Source: Chloroflexota bacterium (lineage in GTDB: Bacteria; Chloroflexota; UBA11872). Taken from it: 64,000 bases of DNA. A model generated the notes under the pieces. It searched no databases. It saw only the letters and a program-made list of their open reading frames with translations, and was not told the origin of the DNA. Shown piece after piece: positions 27,430 through 36,180 of the stretch. Within the stretch, counting starts at the first letter, position 1; the number at the start of each line of letters is the position of its first letter. The DNA is taken from the NCBI GenBank assembly GCA_026706485.1, contig JAPOYR010000004.1:1-64000 (forward strand), given 5' to 3'. A program made the position numbers and the translations under genes.

Positions 27430-27779
27430 GGCGGCGGGGCGCGACGGTTTGCGGGAGACATCATCGGATATGGGAACGGGTGCCGGAGGCTCGCCCTCGC
27501 CCCGACCCTCTCCCGCGGCGCGGAGAGAGGAAGGGGCCGGCCGAGGAGGCCCCCCGCCCAAGCACCCTGGGGACCGGCCTCCCGCGGCTGCGGCCGGAGC
27601 GGGCGCCCACACGGGGCGCCCCTACACCCGCGGCGGGGAGGCGCGGCGATGGTCGGAACCTGCTGGGCGGCCACCGAACGAGCTTGGCTGCCGTCCCGGC
27701 GGCAAGGGGCCACAGTGCGGACACTGCTAGACTCCGAGCCTGCCGGTGCGGCGTCGACGCCTCGGCGTAAGCAGGTGCC
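27430..27779. other. 350-bp divergent spacer with repeats
   Basis: Contains a family B variant (about 27488-27544) and a family A-like palindrome GGGCGCCCacacGGGGCGCCCC near 27600-27622. TAGACT at 27728-27733 is a candidate -10 for the plsY-like gene, without a -35 at the usual distance. Confidence 0.5.
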
Positions 27780-28397
27780 ATGACCGCTTTCTGGCTCGTT
27801 TTGATGGGCTACCTGATCGGATCGATTCCGATCGCGTATCTGGCTGCCCGCCTGCGCGGCCACGATTTGCTGGACGAAGGGGCGGGGGGCGTGAGCGGGT
27901 CCGCCGCCATCGAGCGGTTGGGACCGGTGCCGGGCGCGGCGGCTGGATTTCTGGATGCGCTCAAACCCGTGCTGGTGGTTGCGGTCGCGCAACGATTCGA
28001 GAGCTATGAGGTGTCCGCCGCCGCGGGCGTGGCGGCCGTGGGCGGGCACATCTGGCCCATCACCCTGCGCTGGCGTGGGGGGCGGGGCATAGGTCCGGCC
28101 GGCGCGCTGCTGGCGGCGCTGGGGGCCTGGCAGATGTGCCTGGCGTTTGCCGGCCTGGTGCTGGGACGGGCCCTGCTCCGCGACTCGGCGCCCGGCGCCC
28201 TGGTGGGGTTTTTTGCCACGGCGGTGCTGCTGTCCCTCACCGGTCAGTCGCTGACCATCGGTGTCACGGCCTGGGTGATCGTGGGAGTGGTGGTGGTGGG
28301 CCGCTTGGTCGGGTATCGCAAAGTGCGGACCGAAGAGGACGTGGGCCTGGCCCGGCTGATGGCCCGCCGCTTCCTCCTCGATCGTGACGAGCCCTGA
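27780..28397 (+). CDS. PlsY-like glycerol-3-phosphate acyltransferase, divergent
   Basis: Protein of 205 residues, multi-pass. It has the PlsY N-terminal GSIPIAYLAARLRG and motif 3 GHIWPITLRWRGGRGIG with His90 and GGRG. PlsY transfers acyl groups from acyl-phosphate to glycerol-3-phosphate. Motif 1/2 is eroded: where PlsY has GSGNxGATN, this reads GAGGVSGSAAI, losing the conserved Asn and Thr-Asn. Either the active site has shifted or activity has changed. It overlaps the DegV gene by 14 bases. Confidence 0.75.
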   Translation: MTAFWLVLMGYLIGSIPIAYLAARLRGHDLLDEGAGGVSGSAAIERLGPVPGAAAGFLDALKPVLVVAVAQRFESYEVSAAAGVAAVGGHIWPITLRWRGGRGIGPAGALLAALGAWQMCLAFAGLVLGRALLRDSAPGALVGFFATAVLLSLTGQSLTIGVTAWVIVGVVVVGRLVGYRKVRTEEDVGLARLMARRFLLDRDEP

Positions 28398-29256
28398 CTT
28401 CCGGCGACCGGTCGCGGTCGTCACCGACTCCAGTGCCTGCCTGCCGCCCGACGAGGTCGAACGGTTGCGCATCGGCGTGGCGCCCATGGTTTTGGTGTGG
28501 CATGGGCAGGAGCTGCGCGACGGCGTCGACATCTCGCAAGCGGAGTTCTGGCAGCGCCTGACCACCGACCCCGAGCTGCCCACGACGAGCACGATGGCGC
28601 CGGGCGAATACGAGGGCGTGCTGGAGGACGCGGCGGCCTGGGCTCGCGCGGCGGTATGCGTGTGTCTGCCGCGACCCATCTCGACAATGGCCGAGGCGGC
28701 CCACCTCGCGGCGGGGCGCATCGCCGACCGGCTGCCCGTCCATATCGTCGAAGCCGGCGGCGCCGGCATGGCGGCGGGCTTCCCCGCGTTGCTGGCCGCG
28801 CGCGCGGCGGCCGGGGGCGCGGCGGCGACCGAGGTGGTGGAGACGGCGGAGCGGGCGGCGGCGCACAGCGCGATCGTCGCGGTGCTCGATTCGCTGTCCT
28901 ACCTCGCCCGCGGCGGACGGGTTCCCGGAATCGTGGCGCGCGTGGCGGACGCCCTGCCGTCGACCTTCGTGCTGCGCTTCGGGGACAGCACGATCGGCGT
29001 GCGGGCGCGCTTCGGGTCGCGCGCGCGGGCGGTGCGGGGCCTGGTGCACCACGTGTCAAAAGAGGCGCAGCGCGCGACGTATGTCGGCATCACGGTGCAC
29101 CACGGCTCGGACGAAGCGGAGGCACACGAGCTGGCGGCGCACGTGCAGCGCATCATTCGGCCCGACGACCTCTTTGTGACGGGCTTTACGCCGGTGATGG
29201 GGGCGCACGTCGGGCCGGGGCTCATCGGGCTGGCGTACTGCGCGTTGCCCGCGTGA
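28384..29256 (+). CDS. DegV-family fatty-acid-binding protein
   Basis: Protein of 290 residues, GTG start inside the plsY-like gene. N-terminal VVTDSSACLPPDEV, TTSTMAPGEYEGVL and the later LDSLSYLARGGRVPG are DegV marks; the C-terminal GFTPVMGAHVGPGLIGLAY closes the fold. DegV/FakB proteins hold a fatty acid for the FakA kinase that makes acyl-phosphate, the donor used by PlsY. Overlap with a plsY-like gene therefore makes functional sense; no fakA is in the window. Confidence 0.85.
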   Translation: MTSPDFRRPVAVVTDSSACLPPDEVERLRIGVAPMVLVWHGQELRDGVDISQAEFWQRLTTDPELPTTSTMAPGEYEGVLEDAAAWARAAVCVCLPRPISTMAEAAHLAAGRIADRLPVHIVEAGGAGMAAGFPALLAARAAAGGAAATEVVETAERAAAHSAIVAVLDSLSYLARGGRVPGIVARVADALPSTFVLRFGDSTIGVRARFGSRARAVRGLVHHVSKEAQRATYVGITVHHGSDEAEAHELAAHVQRIIRPDDLFVTGFTPVMGAHVGPGLIGLAYCALPA

Positions 29257-29272
29257 CCGGCGGTCGACTGCG

Positions 29273-30241
29273 CTAGAACGACGCGCCCGCGCCGGCGATG
29301 AAGAGGCCCGCGTCGTCGTCGGGTCCCGCGTCCACGATGTCGTCCAGCGTCGGTGAGTCGCGCTTGGGCAGCGTCACGTCCTCGAGGTCCAGCACCGCAT
29401 CGATGAGGTTGATGGCAAACCAGGCGTCGACCCCGTCCATGGTGAAGGCCTCGGGCACGGCGCGGGCCGTGTCCCGCATGATGCCCAGCCCATCCGTGTA
29501 AGGCTCGAACGAGACGATCCGCTCCAGCCGAACGCGAAAGCTCTTGTCGCCGCCCTTGAAGTAGATGTGCTTGGTGGTGATTCCCAGGATTCCGTGGCCG
29601 GTGCGCTCCATCTCGGTTTTCTCGATGGGGCGGCCCCGGAAGGCGCCCGGACGCACATAGACGCCCTTGGCCACCCGGACGCTCACGCCCATGGACTGGC
29701 CGCGGAATTCTCGGCGCGTGACCTGCCGCAGGTACCCCACGTCGTCGAACAGCCAGATCAAGGCTTCGCTCTTCATCAGATTGAAGGGCACGCGGCCAAA
29801 CGCCGCCCGCGCCGCGCGGCGGTCGTAGCGGGGGATGACGCCGTGCTCGCCGATGACGTCGAGCAGCGCCAGCTTGCGGAAGAGGTCGTAATGGCCTCGC
29901 CGGTCGAGCCGGCTGGGACTGAGGCTGAACTGGTCGCGATAGCGGGTCAACCCGCGCCGTTCCCGGCCGGTGAGCACGTGGTCTTCCATGGCGGCTTCGA
30001 CGGCGTCGCCCCAGGCATCGGCCAGCGTGTCCGCCAGGTCGGCGTCGGACATGGTGATGAAGCCGTCGTCGGCAGTCTCGCGAATCCTGGCGGGCAGAGT
30101 TTCAAAATCGTCGCCGCGCAGCGCCGCCTGGACGCACAGATCGCGGATGGCCGCCGCGGCGCGGGCGTTCTTTTTGGCGCAGGCCCCGTGCTGGCGGCGC
30201 AAGAAGCCCGCCGGCTCTCCGCAGTACCGACAATCGCCCAT
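29273..30241 (-). CDS. zinc-ribbon protein with PH-like C-terminal half, function unknown
   Basis: Protein of 322 residues. Cys4, Cys7 and Cys21 (CRYCGEP...HGAC) with His18 form an N-terminal metal knot. Residues ~30-130 are helical. Around 205-260 the stretch GILGITTKHIYFKGGDKSF then RVRLERIVSFEPYTDGLGIM has the strand pattern of a bacterial PH-like domain. The C-terminus is acidic. I do not recognise a named family. It converges on degV and is divergent from the glycerate kinase gene. Confidence 0.65.
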   Translation of the reverse strand: MGDCRYCGEPAGFLRRQHGACAKKNARAAAAIRDLCVQAALRGDDFETLPARIRETADDGFITMSDADLADTLADAWGDAVEAAMEDHVLTGRERRGLTRYRDQFSLSPSRLDRRGHYDLFRKLALLDVIGEHGVIPRYDRRAARAAFGRVPFNLMKSEALIWLFDDVGYLRQVTRREFRGQSMGVSVRVAKGVYVRPGAFRGRPIEKTEMERTGHGILGITTKHIYFKGGDKSFRVRLERIVSFEPYTDGLGIMRDTARAVPEAFTMDGVDAWFAINLIDAVLDLEDVTLPKRDSPTLDDIVDAGPDDDAGLFIAGAGASF

Positions 30242-30375
30242 CGGTCGGATTCCGTTGCCTGCGCGGGCGCGCGGGTTTCAAGGACCTTGAGTAATGTTAC
30301 GGCCCTTGACCATTTCCCGAGGGCGGTGGGGTGCGGCACGGTAGGCCGTCCGCGCCATGGCCGCTTGCCGGCTTT

Positions 30376-30417
30376 CCCCTCACCCCGACCCTCTCCCATT
30401 GGGAGAGGGAGCCGGCG
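30376..30417. repeat. family B hairpin repeat
   Basis: CCCCTCACCCCGACCCTCTCCCATTGGGAGAGGG, immediately before the glycerate kinase start. Confidence 0.8.
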
Positions 30418-30421
30418 GCGC

Positions 30422-31795
30422 GTGGATGCGTACACTCGACCGCACCGCGCATTTACCGGGGGCCGGACGCTGGATTCGAAGCTGCGCGCGCAGCTAGTGG
30501 AGATCGGGCGCGCGGGGATTGCCGCCGTGGACCCGGCAGCGGCGGTGACGGCCATGGTGCGCGCCGACGCCGAGGCGCTGCACGTCGGCGACACGGCCCT
30601 GCCGTGGGCGGGAATCGACCGCGTCGTGATCTTGGGCGCGGGTAAGGCGAGCGCCCGAATGGCGGTGGCCCTCGAAGCGCAACTGGGCGACCGCGTCGGC
30701 GGCGGGCTCGTCATCGTCAAGGACGGCCACGGGGCGCCGACGGCCACCGTCGAGATCGTGGAGGCGTCCCACCCCTATCCCGACGAGCGGGGTGAGCGCG
30801 CGGCGGGTCGCCTGCTGGCATTGGCGCAGCAAGCCGGCCCGCGCGACGTCCTGCTGTGCTGCATCTCGGGCGGCGGGTCGTGCCTCACGCCCGCGGCGGC
30901 GCCGGGCGTATCGCTCGAGGCGCTGCAGCAGCTCACCGACCAGCTGCTGCGCAGCGGCGCGACAATCAATGCCATCAACGCGGTGCGCAAGCATCTCTCG
31001 GTGATTCACGGCGGGCGGCTGGCGGCGGCGGCGCACCCGGCGCGAGTGGTGGCGCTGATCCTGAGCGACGTCGTGGACAATCCGCTGGACGTGATTGCCT
31101 CGGGGCCAACGGTGCCGGACCCGACGACCTATGCCGACGCGCTACGGGAGCTGGACACCCACGGTTTGCGCGAGACCGCGCCCGCGCCGATCCGCGAGCA
31201 TCTCCAGCGCGGCGCGGCGGGACGGGAAGTGGAGAGTCCCAAGCCCGGCGACGCCCGGCTCGCGGGCGTGCGCAACGTGATCATCGCCGACAACGCGCTG
31301 GCGGCGCAGGCGGCTGTGCAGGCGGCGCGCGAGAGAGGCTTCGACGCGCTGCACGTCACGTCGGCGGTGGAAGGGGAAGCCCGGGAATTCGCGCTGACAC
31401 TGGCGGGGACGGCCCGGGACATCGCCCGCCACGGGCGGCCGGTGAACCGGCCGGGATGCGTGGTGTTCGGCGGCGAGACCACGGTGACCGTGCGCGGCGA
31501 GGGCACGGGCGGCCGCAACCAGGAGATGGCCCTGGCGGCGGCCATCGCCTTGGAGGGGACGACGGGCGCGGCGGTGATGGCGCTGGCGACCGACGGGACC
31601 GACGGCCCGACGAGCGCCGCCGGCGGCCTGGTCGACGGCGGGACGGTGGCGCGCGCGCGCGCCGCGGGCATCGATGCCGCCCGCGCCCTGGACGACAACG
31701 ACTCGCACGCGTTCTTGTCGGCCGCCGGCGACCTGATTGAAACGGGGCCCACGCACACGAACGTCAACGACCTCTACGTTGCGGTTGGCTGGTAG
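30422..31795 (+). CDS. glycerate 2-kinase (GckA/TtuD, DUF4147 family)
   Basis: Protein of about 457 residues phosphorylating D-glycerate to 2-phosphoglycerate. Visible: ILGAGKASARMA, the KDGHG loop, EASHPYPDE, CISGGGSC, AINAVRKHLSVIHGGRLA, ILSDVVDNPLDVIASGP, FGGETTVTVRGEGTGGRNQEMAL (split by usual family positions) and ATDGTDGPTSAAGG. I start it at GTG 30422 because a family B repeat lies just upstream; the first ~20 residues are uncertain. It fits with the uronate/sugar-acid genes at the left end and is three bases from the LysM gene. Confidence 0.88.
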   Translation: MDAYTRPHRAFTGGRTLDSKLRAQLVEIGRAGIAAVDPAAAVTAMVRADAEALHVGDTALPWAGIDRVVILGAGKASARMAVALEAQLGDRVGGGLVIVKDGHGAPTATVEIVEASHPYPDERGERAAGRLLALAQQAGPRDVLLCCISGGGSCLTPAAAPGVSLEALQQLTDQLLRSGATINAINAVRKHLSVIHGGRLAAAAHPARVVALILSDVVDNPLDVIASGPTVPDPTTYADALRELDTHGLRETAPAPIREHLQRGAAGREVESPKPGDARLAGVRNVIIADNALAAQAAVQAARERGFDALHVTSAVEGEAREFALTLAGTARDIARHGRPVNRPGCVVFGGETTVTVRGEGTGGRNQEMALAAAIALEGTTGAAVMALATDGTDGPTSAAGGLVDGGTVARARAAGIDAARALDDNDSHAFLSAAGDLIETGPTHTNVNDLYVAVGW

Positions 31796-31798
31796 CTG

Positions 31799-32470
31799 AT
31801 GTCGCAAGAACCTGCGCCGCCTCCCGACGTCGAATGGGTGAAGGTTTCCGGCCCGGACGCGCTGGCGCCGCTGGACCGGCATTGGATTCGCCTCTTGCGC
31901 GTGGCGCTGCTGGCCGCGGCCGTGCTCATTGCCTGGCGCATCCTGGCGTGGCAGGAAGACTCCTACCAGCTCGCCGCCGCCGGGGCGCCGGCCGCGCAGA
32001 CGAATGCCGGGTCCATGGTCACCGCGCCGCCGATTCCCGAGACGCCGGTGCCGACGGCCGTGCCGGTGGTGGTGATCTCACCCACGCCCACGCCGACGAT
32101 AGCGCCCACGCCCACACCAACCGCGCCGCCCACGCCCACGCCCAAGACGCATACGGTCCGGCCGGGGGAGTACCTGTCGGTAATCGCCGGCTTCTACGGC
32201 GTGAGCATGGGCGCGATTCTGGAGCTCAACAACATCCCGGACCCCGACAATCTGCCGATTGGGCAGGTGCTGCTCCTGCCCCCGGACGCGGAAGTGCCCG
32301 CCGAGGCCGAGCTCCCGGCGACGTATATCGTGCAGCCCGGCGAAACGCTGAGCACCATTGCCGTGGCGCTGGGCGTGACGGTTGAAGAGTTGATTGCCGC
32401 CAACGACATCCCGGACCCCAACAACATCTTCGTCGGGCAGGAGCTCAACGTGCCGGGCGGCGGGTCGTGA
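31799..32470 (+). CDS. membrane-anchored protein with two LysM domains
   Basis: Protein of 223 residues: a short cytosolic segment, a membrane helix (about 32-50, LLRVALLAAAVLIAWRIL), a Pro/Thr-rich linker of PTPTPT type (about 75-115), then two LysM repeats (HTVRPGEYLSVIAGFYGVS... and YIVQPGETLSTIAVALGV...). LysM binds N-acetylglucosamine polymers such as peptidoglycan. Likely an envelope tether outside the membrane. It starts three bases after the glycerate kinase stop. Confidence 0.85.
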   Translation: MSQEPAPPPDVEWVKVSGPDALAPLDRHWIRLLRVALLAAAVLIAWRILAWQEDSYQLAAAGAPAAQTNAGSMVTAPPIPETPVPTAVPVVVISPTPTPTIAPTPTPTAPPTPTPKTHTVRPGEYLSVIAGFYGVSMGAILELNNIPDPDNLPIGQVLLLPPDAEVPAEAELPATYIVQPGETLSTIAVALGVTVEELIAANDIPDPNNIFVGQELNVPGGGS

Positions 32471-32481
32471 GCCGGGTAGGA

Positions 32482-32510
32482 TTGTTGCGGGCGGCGGACG
32501 CCCGTAGACT
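32482..32510 (+). promoter_or_regulatory. candidate promoter TTGTTG-N17-TAGACT
   Basis: -35 TTGTTG at 32482-32487 and -10 TAGACT at 32505-32510, 17 bases apart, about 130 bases before the Asp-box gene. Both hexamers and the spacing are identical to the promoter proposed for the ATP synthase operon at 35016. Confidence 0.6.
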
Positions 32511-32638
32511 GGCGGGGCTCGTCGAGCGACCGTTGGCGTCGACTCTGGCGCCGGAACACCACGCCTTACCCACCGGATGTTGAACATCCGCACTTACGCC
32601 TGCCGGACGGGGCCTTGAGAAAGAGGAGACAGACGTAG

Positions 32639-34657
32639 ATGGCAGCGACAAGCGACGACGCGCCACGCGTCAATGAATGGCAGCGCGTCGGCGGCCGCGC
32701 CGGCGGCACGATCACCGCCATCGCCGGCGCCGATCAGGGCGAGGGCGCGCGGCGGCTCTTCGCCGGGACGATGTCCGGCGTCTACGTGTCGGACGATGGC
32801 GGCGACTCGTGGCGGATTTCCAACCGCAACCTCACCAGCCCCTACGTGCAGGCGCTGGTCGCCTCACCCGCGGTGAGCGAGGACGGCACCGTCTTCTTGG
32901 GCGTGGTCGGCGGCGGCGCCTTCAAGTCGTTCGACCGCGGCGACACGTGGAATAAGCTGGCCTTCTGGAGCACCATGCCCAACGTGGTGGCCATCGGCCT
33001 GTCCCCGGCCTACGACACGGACCGCATGGCCTTCCTGGGCAGCGACGCCGACGGCGTGTTCCGGTCGACGAACGGCGGGCGGAGCTGGAATCCGTCCAGC
33101 AGCGGGCTCACCGGGCTGTCGGTGCAGGCCGTCGCGGTCTCGCCAAACTTCACCAACGACCAGATGGTCTTCGCGGGCATCGTGGACGGGGGGCTGTGCC
33201 GCTCCACCGACGCCGGTCGGACCTGGACGCAGCTAGGCAAGTCGACCGTCGGCACCGCCACGGTGCAGGCGGTGGCGCTGTCGCCCGCGTTCACCGACGC
33301 CCGGGTGGTGGTAATCGGCACCGAAGAGCATGGCCTCTGGCGCTCGACGGACGGGGGGCGTCGCTGGACCGCCATTGAGGACGTGGCGTCGCAGTCGATT
33401 AACGCCGTCACCATGTCCCCGAACTTCGGCGAGGATCAGCTCGTCGTGGCAGGGACCGGCGACGCCGGCGTGCTGGTGAGCACCGACGCCGGGGAGACCT
33501 GGACGCTGCGAACGGTCGGCGACGAGGTGGGCGCCGTGCTGAGCGTGTCGGTGACGGTTGACGACGGCGAGACGACCATTTGGGCCGGCACCTACGAGAC
33601 CGGTCTCTATCGGTCGACGGACCTGGGCGAAACCTGGGAAGCGGCCAACAACGGCATCACGAGCCAGAATTGGGTCACGCTGGCCCTCAGCCCGGCCCTG
33701 GCCCGCGACGGGACCATGTTCGCCGGCGGAACCGGGACGGGAGTGTTCCGGTCGACCGACGGCGGCGAATCGTGGGCGCCGGTCACCGAGGACTACGCCG
33801 AGGCCGACGTGACGGGCCTGGCCGTTTCGCCAAACTACCAGCGTGACCGCATCGCGTTTGCCGCGACCAGCATCGGGCTGCTGCGCACCACGGACGGCGG
33901 CGACGAGTGGCGCGAGATGGACCGCGGCATCGACACCGAGGAGATTCGCGCGGTTGGCGTGTCCTCCACCTATGCGCGCGATCGGACGGTGTTCGCGGGC
34001 GGCCCGCTGGGCCTGGGATACAAGAGCACCGACAACGGCAATTCGTGGACGCAAATTGACTACGAGTTCGACGGTGAGACCATTGCGGCCATCGCCACCG
34101 GCCCCGACTTTGCCAACGATCAGACGGTGTTCATCGGAACCCTGGGCGAGCGCACGGCGGCGGTGCACCTGAGCCGGGACGGCGGGGCGACCTTCGAGCG
34201 GTTCGTGGAGCACGACTCCGCCTCGCCGTGGATCGCGCTGGGGATTCCGGCTTCCTTTACCCCGGAGGATCAGTGGTGGATGTTCGCCACGGCGGGCCAG
34301 GTGTTCAAGCCGGCGGAGCGCATTTCGGATACCTGGAGCGGCACCTTCCCCGCGAGCCGGCGCTCAGCCGTGCTGGCGGTGGTGCCGGCGCCGGTGCCGG
34401 ACGACGAGCGGGTGTTTGCCGCCACCAGCGCCGGGGTCTACCGCAGCGCGACGGGCGGCGCGTCGTGGCAGCCGATCAACGAGGGCCTGAGCAATCTGGC
34501 GGTGCTCACGGTCGTCGCGTCACCGCATTTCGCCGAGGACCAGAGCGTGTACGCAATGGCGCTGGGCGGCGAGATCTGGCGCTGGGTCGACGAGCCGCCG
34601 GAGGCGGAGGACGAAGCCGTCGCCGGCGACGCGGACGCGGCCGGCGACGGGGAGTAA
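32639..34657 (+). CDS. Asp-box (BNR/sortilin-type) beta-propeller protein
   Basis: Protein of 672 residues made of about twelve Asp-box motifs of the form S-x-D-x-G-x-T/S-W (for example STNGGRSW, STDAGRTW, STDGGESW, STDNGNSW), spaced roughly 45-60 residues. It resembles VPS10/sortilin-like and HCF136-like propellers. There is no signal peptide or membrane helix, and it ends in a very acidic tail, so it appears cytosolic or exported by another route. A GAGGAG-type site precedes the ATG at 32639. No sialidase Arg triad was seen; a binding role is more likely than catalysis. Confidence 0.8.
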   Translation: MAATSDDAPRVNEWQRVGGRAGGTITAIAGADQGEGARRLFAGTMSGVYVSDDGGDSWRISNRNLTSPYVQALVASPAVSEDGTVFLGVVGGGAFKSFDRGDTWNKLAFWSTMPNVVAIGLSPAYDTDRMAFLGSDADGVFRSTNGGRSWNPSSSGLTGLSVQAVAVSPNFTNDQMVFAGIVDGGLCRSTDAGRTWTQLGKSTVGTATVQAVALSPAFTDARVVVIGTEEHGLWRSTDGGRRWTAIEDVASQSINAVTMSPNFGEDQLVVAGTGDAGVLVSTDAGETWTLRTVGDEVGAVLSVSVTVDDGETTIWAGTYETGLYRSTDLGETWEAANNGITSQNWVTLALSPALARDGTMFAGGTGTGVFRSTDGGESWAPVTEDYAEADVTGLAVSPNYQRDRIAFAATSIGLLRTTDGGDEWREMDRGIDTEEIRAVGVSSTYARDRTVFAGGPLGLGYKSTDNGNSWTQIDYEFDGETIAAIATGPDFANDQTVFIGTLGERTAAVHLSRDGGATFERFVEHDSASPWIALGIPASFTPEDQWWMFATAGQVFKPAERISDTWSGTFPASRRSAVLAVVPAPVPDDERVFAATSAGVYRSATGGASWQPINEGLSNLAVLTVVASPHFAEDQSVYAMALGGEIWRWVDEPPEAEDEAVAGDADAAGDGE

Positions 34658-34687
34658 GCGGCCTCTTCAGCGGAGGTTGCGAGCTCC

Positions 34688-34714
34688 AGATTCCTCGCTG
34701 CGCTCGGAATGACA
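34688..34714. repeat. half family C element
   Basis: AGATTCCTCGCTGCGCTCGG followed by AATGACA: the right arm only of the 85-bp element, downstream of the Asp-box gene. Confidence 0.75.
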
Positions 34715-34770
34715 GGTCCTGGACGGCGGCCCGCGCTGCGTGCCGCGTGGGACCGGTTTCGGACGGACAT

Positions 34771-34792
34771 CCCAGGCTGCGCGCAGCCTGGG
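34771..34792. repeat. 22-bp palindrome, family E
   Basis: CCCAGGCTGCG followed by its exact reverse complement. Copies with compensating changes at 47033-47054, 49124-49145 and 49165-49186. Confidence 0.8.
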
Positions 34793-34815
34793 CCACCGGA
34801 TTTCGGGCGGTTGCT

Positions 34816-34929
34816 CTACCCGACGATCGAGTAGAGCCAGGTGCCCAGCACGAGGCTCAACGTGGCCAGGGTGAGCAGCACCACGAGCCCGGTGCGTGAC
34901 ACTCGCCAGGAGGTCGGCCGCTCGATCAT
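34816..34929 (-). CDS. 37-residue single-pass membrane peptide
   Basis: MIERPTSWRVSRTG is followed by the hydrophobic LVVLLTLATLSLVLGTWLYS to the end. AAGGA lies ten bases before the ATG at 34929. Basic N-terminus and one helix suggest an N-in membrane peptide. Divergent from the ATP synthase operon. Unrecognised; could be fortuitous. Confidence 0.42.
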   Translation of the reverse strand: MIERPTSWRVSRTGLVVLLTLATLSLVLGTWLYSIVG

Positions 34930-35015
34930 TGGCAGTGGTCCTTGGGTGGATTGGGGATGGGTCGCTGGGTGCACTTTAGGCACGCGGGGCGGCGAGGGCA
35001 AGAGGGCGCGGCGCG

Positions 35016-35044
35016 TTGTTGGGCCAGGACGCCTCTGCTAGACT
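35016..35044 (+). promoter_or_regulatory. promoter of the ATP synthase operon
   Basis: -35 TTGTTG at 35016-35021, 17-base spacer, -10 TAGACT at 35039-35044; start of transcription would be near 35051, about 53 bases before atpI. Confidence 0.65.
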
Positions 35045-35103
35045 TGCCCGGCTCGCGAGGGTGTGAATGTTTTCACAAAGTCCTCGGATCGGACTGAGTC
35101 GCG

Positions 35104-35313
35104 ATGGGCCTGCTGCGCGCGGCGGCGCTGGCACTCCAGTTCGGCTCGCTGGTCGGGGCAATGTTCATTGTGGGCATCCTCGGGGGTCGGTGGCTCGATG
35201 AGCGGTTGGACCTCAGCCCGCTCTTTTTGCTTGTGGGATTGATGCTCGGTCTCGTCGGCTCGGCCTACGTCTTCTACCGGATCATGTCCGCGTTGTCGCG
35301 CGGGGATCGCTAG
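35104..35313 (+). CDS. atpI: ATP synthase assembly/gate protein AtpI-like
   Basis: Protein of 69 residues with two membrane helices joined by GGRWLDERLDLSPLF, the pattern of AtpI/AtpZ proteins that open F0 operons and help assemble the c-ring or move Mg. First gene of the operon and three bases before atpB. Confidence 0.8.
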   Translation: MGLLRAAALALQFGSLVGAMFIVGILGGRWLDERLDLSPLFLLVGLMLGLVGSAYVFYRIMSALSRGDR

Positions 35314-35316
35314 CGC

Positions 35317-36156
35317 ATGGCCGCCGTTAATCCACCTCCGGTCGACGCCATCAGGTTCGCCGGAAACGGCGAGGAGCTTGCTCCTCACATCAGCGCGGCG
35401 GCCGAGCCCCTGGGCCACTTTGGGCCCTTCACGTTCACCAACTCCATGCTGATGATGTTCATCACCATGGCCCTGCTGCTGGTGGTGGCCTGGCTGGCGT
35501 CGCGGCGGATCCGCCAGGATCCGGAGGGGGCGCTGGTGCCCGAAGGCCTGCAAAATGCGGCCGAGGCGGTGGTCGAGTTCCTCGACGAGCTAGTGCAGTC
35601 GACGGTGGGCAAGACATACGCCCAGCGCCTGCTGCCGATCGGGGCCACCTTCTTCATCTTCATCCTGGTCGCCAACTGGTTCAGCCTGATCCCGGGCATC
35701 GGCACCATCTGGCTGGTGGTCCCGGACCCGCACGACCCGGCGCACGAGATCGCCGCGCCGATCTTCCGACCGGCGACCGCCGACATCAACATGACGCTGG
35801 CGCTGGCGATTCTGGCGTTCCTCGTCATCCACGGCTCGGGCATCCGGGCGCACAATCCAGTGGGCCACATCAAGGAGATGTCCCAGGTCGCGCTGCTGGC
35901 GCCGGTGTTCATCCTCATCGAGCTGTTCGTGGTCATTTCGCTGTCGTTCCGACTCTTCGGCAACCTGTTTGCCGGGGAGGTAGTGCTGAATGGACCGATC
36001 CTGGCGGGATTCGCGCTGGGGCATATCCCGCTGATCGGGGTCGTGTTCCTGGTACTTGAGTTACTGTTCGGGCTGGTTCAGGCCGTAATCTTTTTCATGC
36101 TCAGCATGGTGTTCACGGGACAAGCCGTGGCTGAGTCGGGTCACGAGGCGCACTAG
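35317..36156 (+). CDS. atpB: F0F1 ATP synthase subunit a
   Basis: Protein of 279 residues, a membrane half-channel subunit. The essential Arg is in the penultimate helix region LSFRLFGNLFAGEVVL; PLIGVVFLVLELLFGLVQAVIFFMLS forms the last helices, with Glu and Gln as in proton-channel subunits. A ~25-residue polar N-terminus precedes the first helix. Usual length for the family. Confidence 0.95.
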   Translation: MAAVNPPPVDAIRFAGNGEELAPHISAAAEPLGHFGPFTFTNSMLMMFITMALLLVVAWLASRRIRQDPEGALVPEGLQNAAEAVVEFLDELVQSTVGKTYAQRLLPIGATFFIFILVANWFSLIPGIGTIWLVVPDPHDPAHEIAAPIFRPATADINMTLALAILAFLVIHGSGIRAHNPVGHIKEMSQVALLAPVFILIELFVVISLSFRLFGNLFAGEVVLNGPILAGFALGHIPLIGVVFLVLELLFGLVQAVIFFMLSMVFTGQAVAESGHEAH

Positions 36157-36180
36157 ACGCCGCGAGGAGGGGTTGGACGC

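Noticed and set aside
26913-28769. A 618-codon minus-strand frame across GNAT, plsY and degV
   Set aside because: Overlaps three recognisable genes and reads as Ser/Arg/Pro-rich shadow sequence.
29567-30421. N-terminal ~285 codons of the long frame that ends in glycerate 2-kinase
   Set aside because: This part is antisense to the zinc-knot gene; the kinase fold begins only after 30422.
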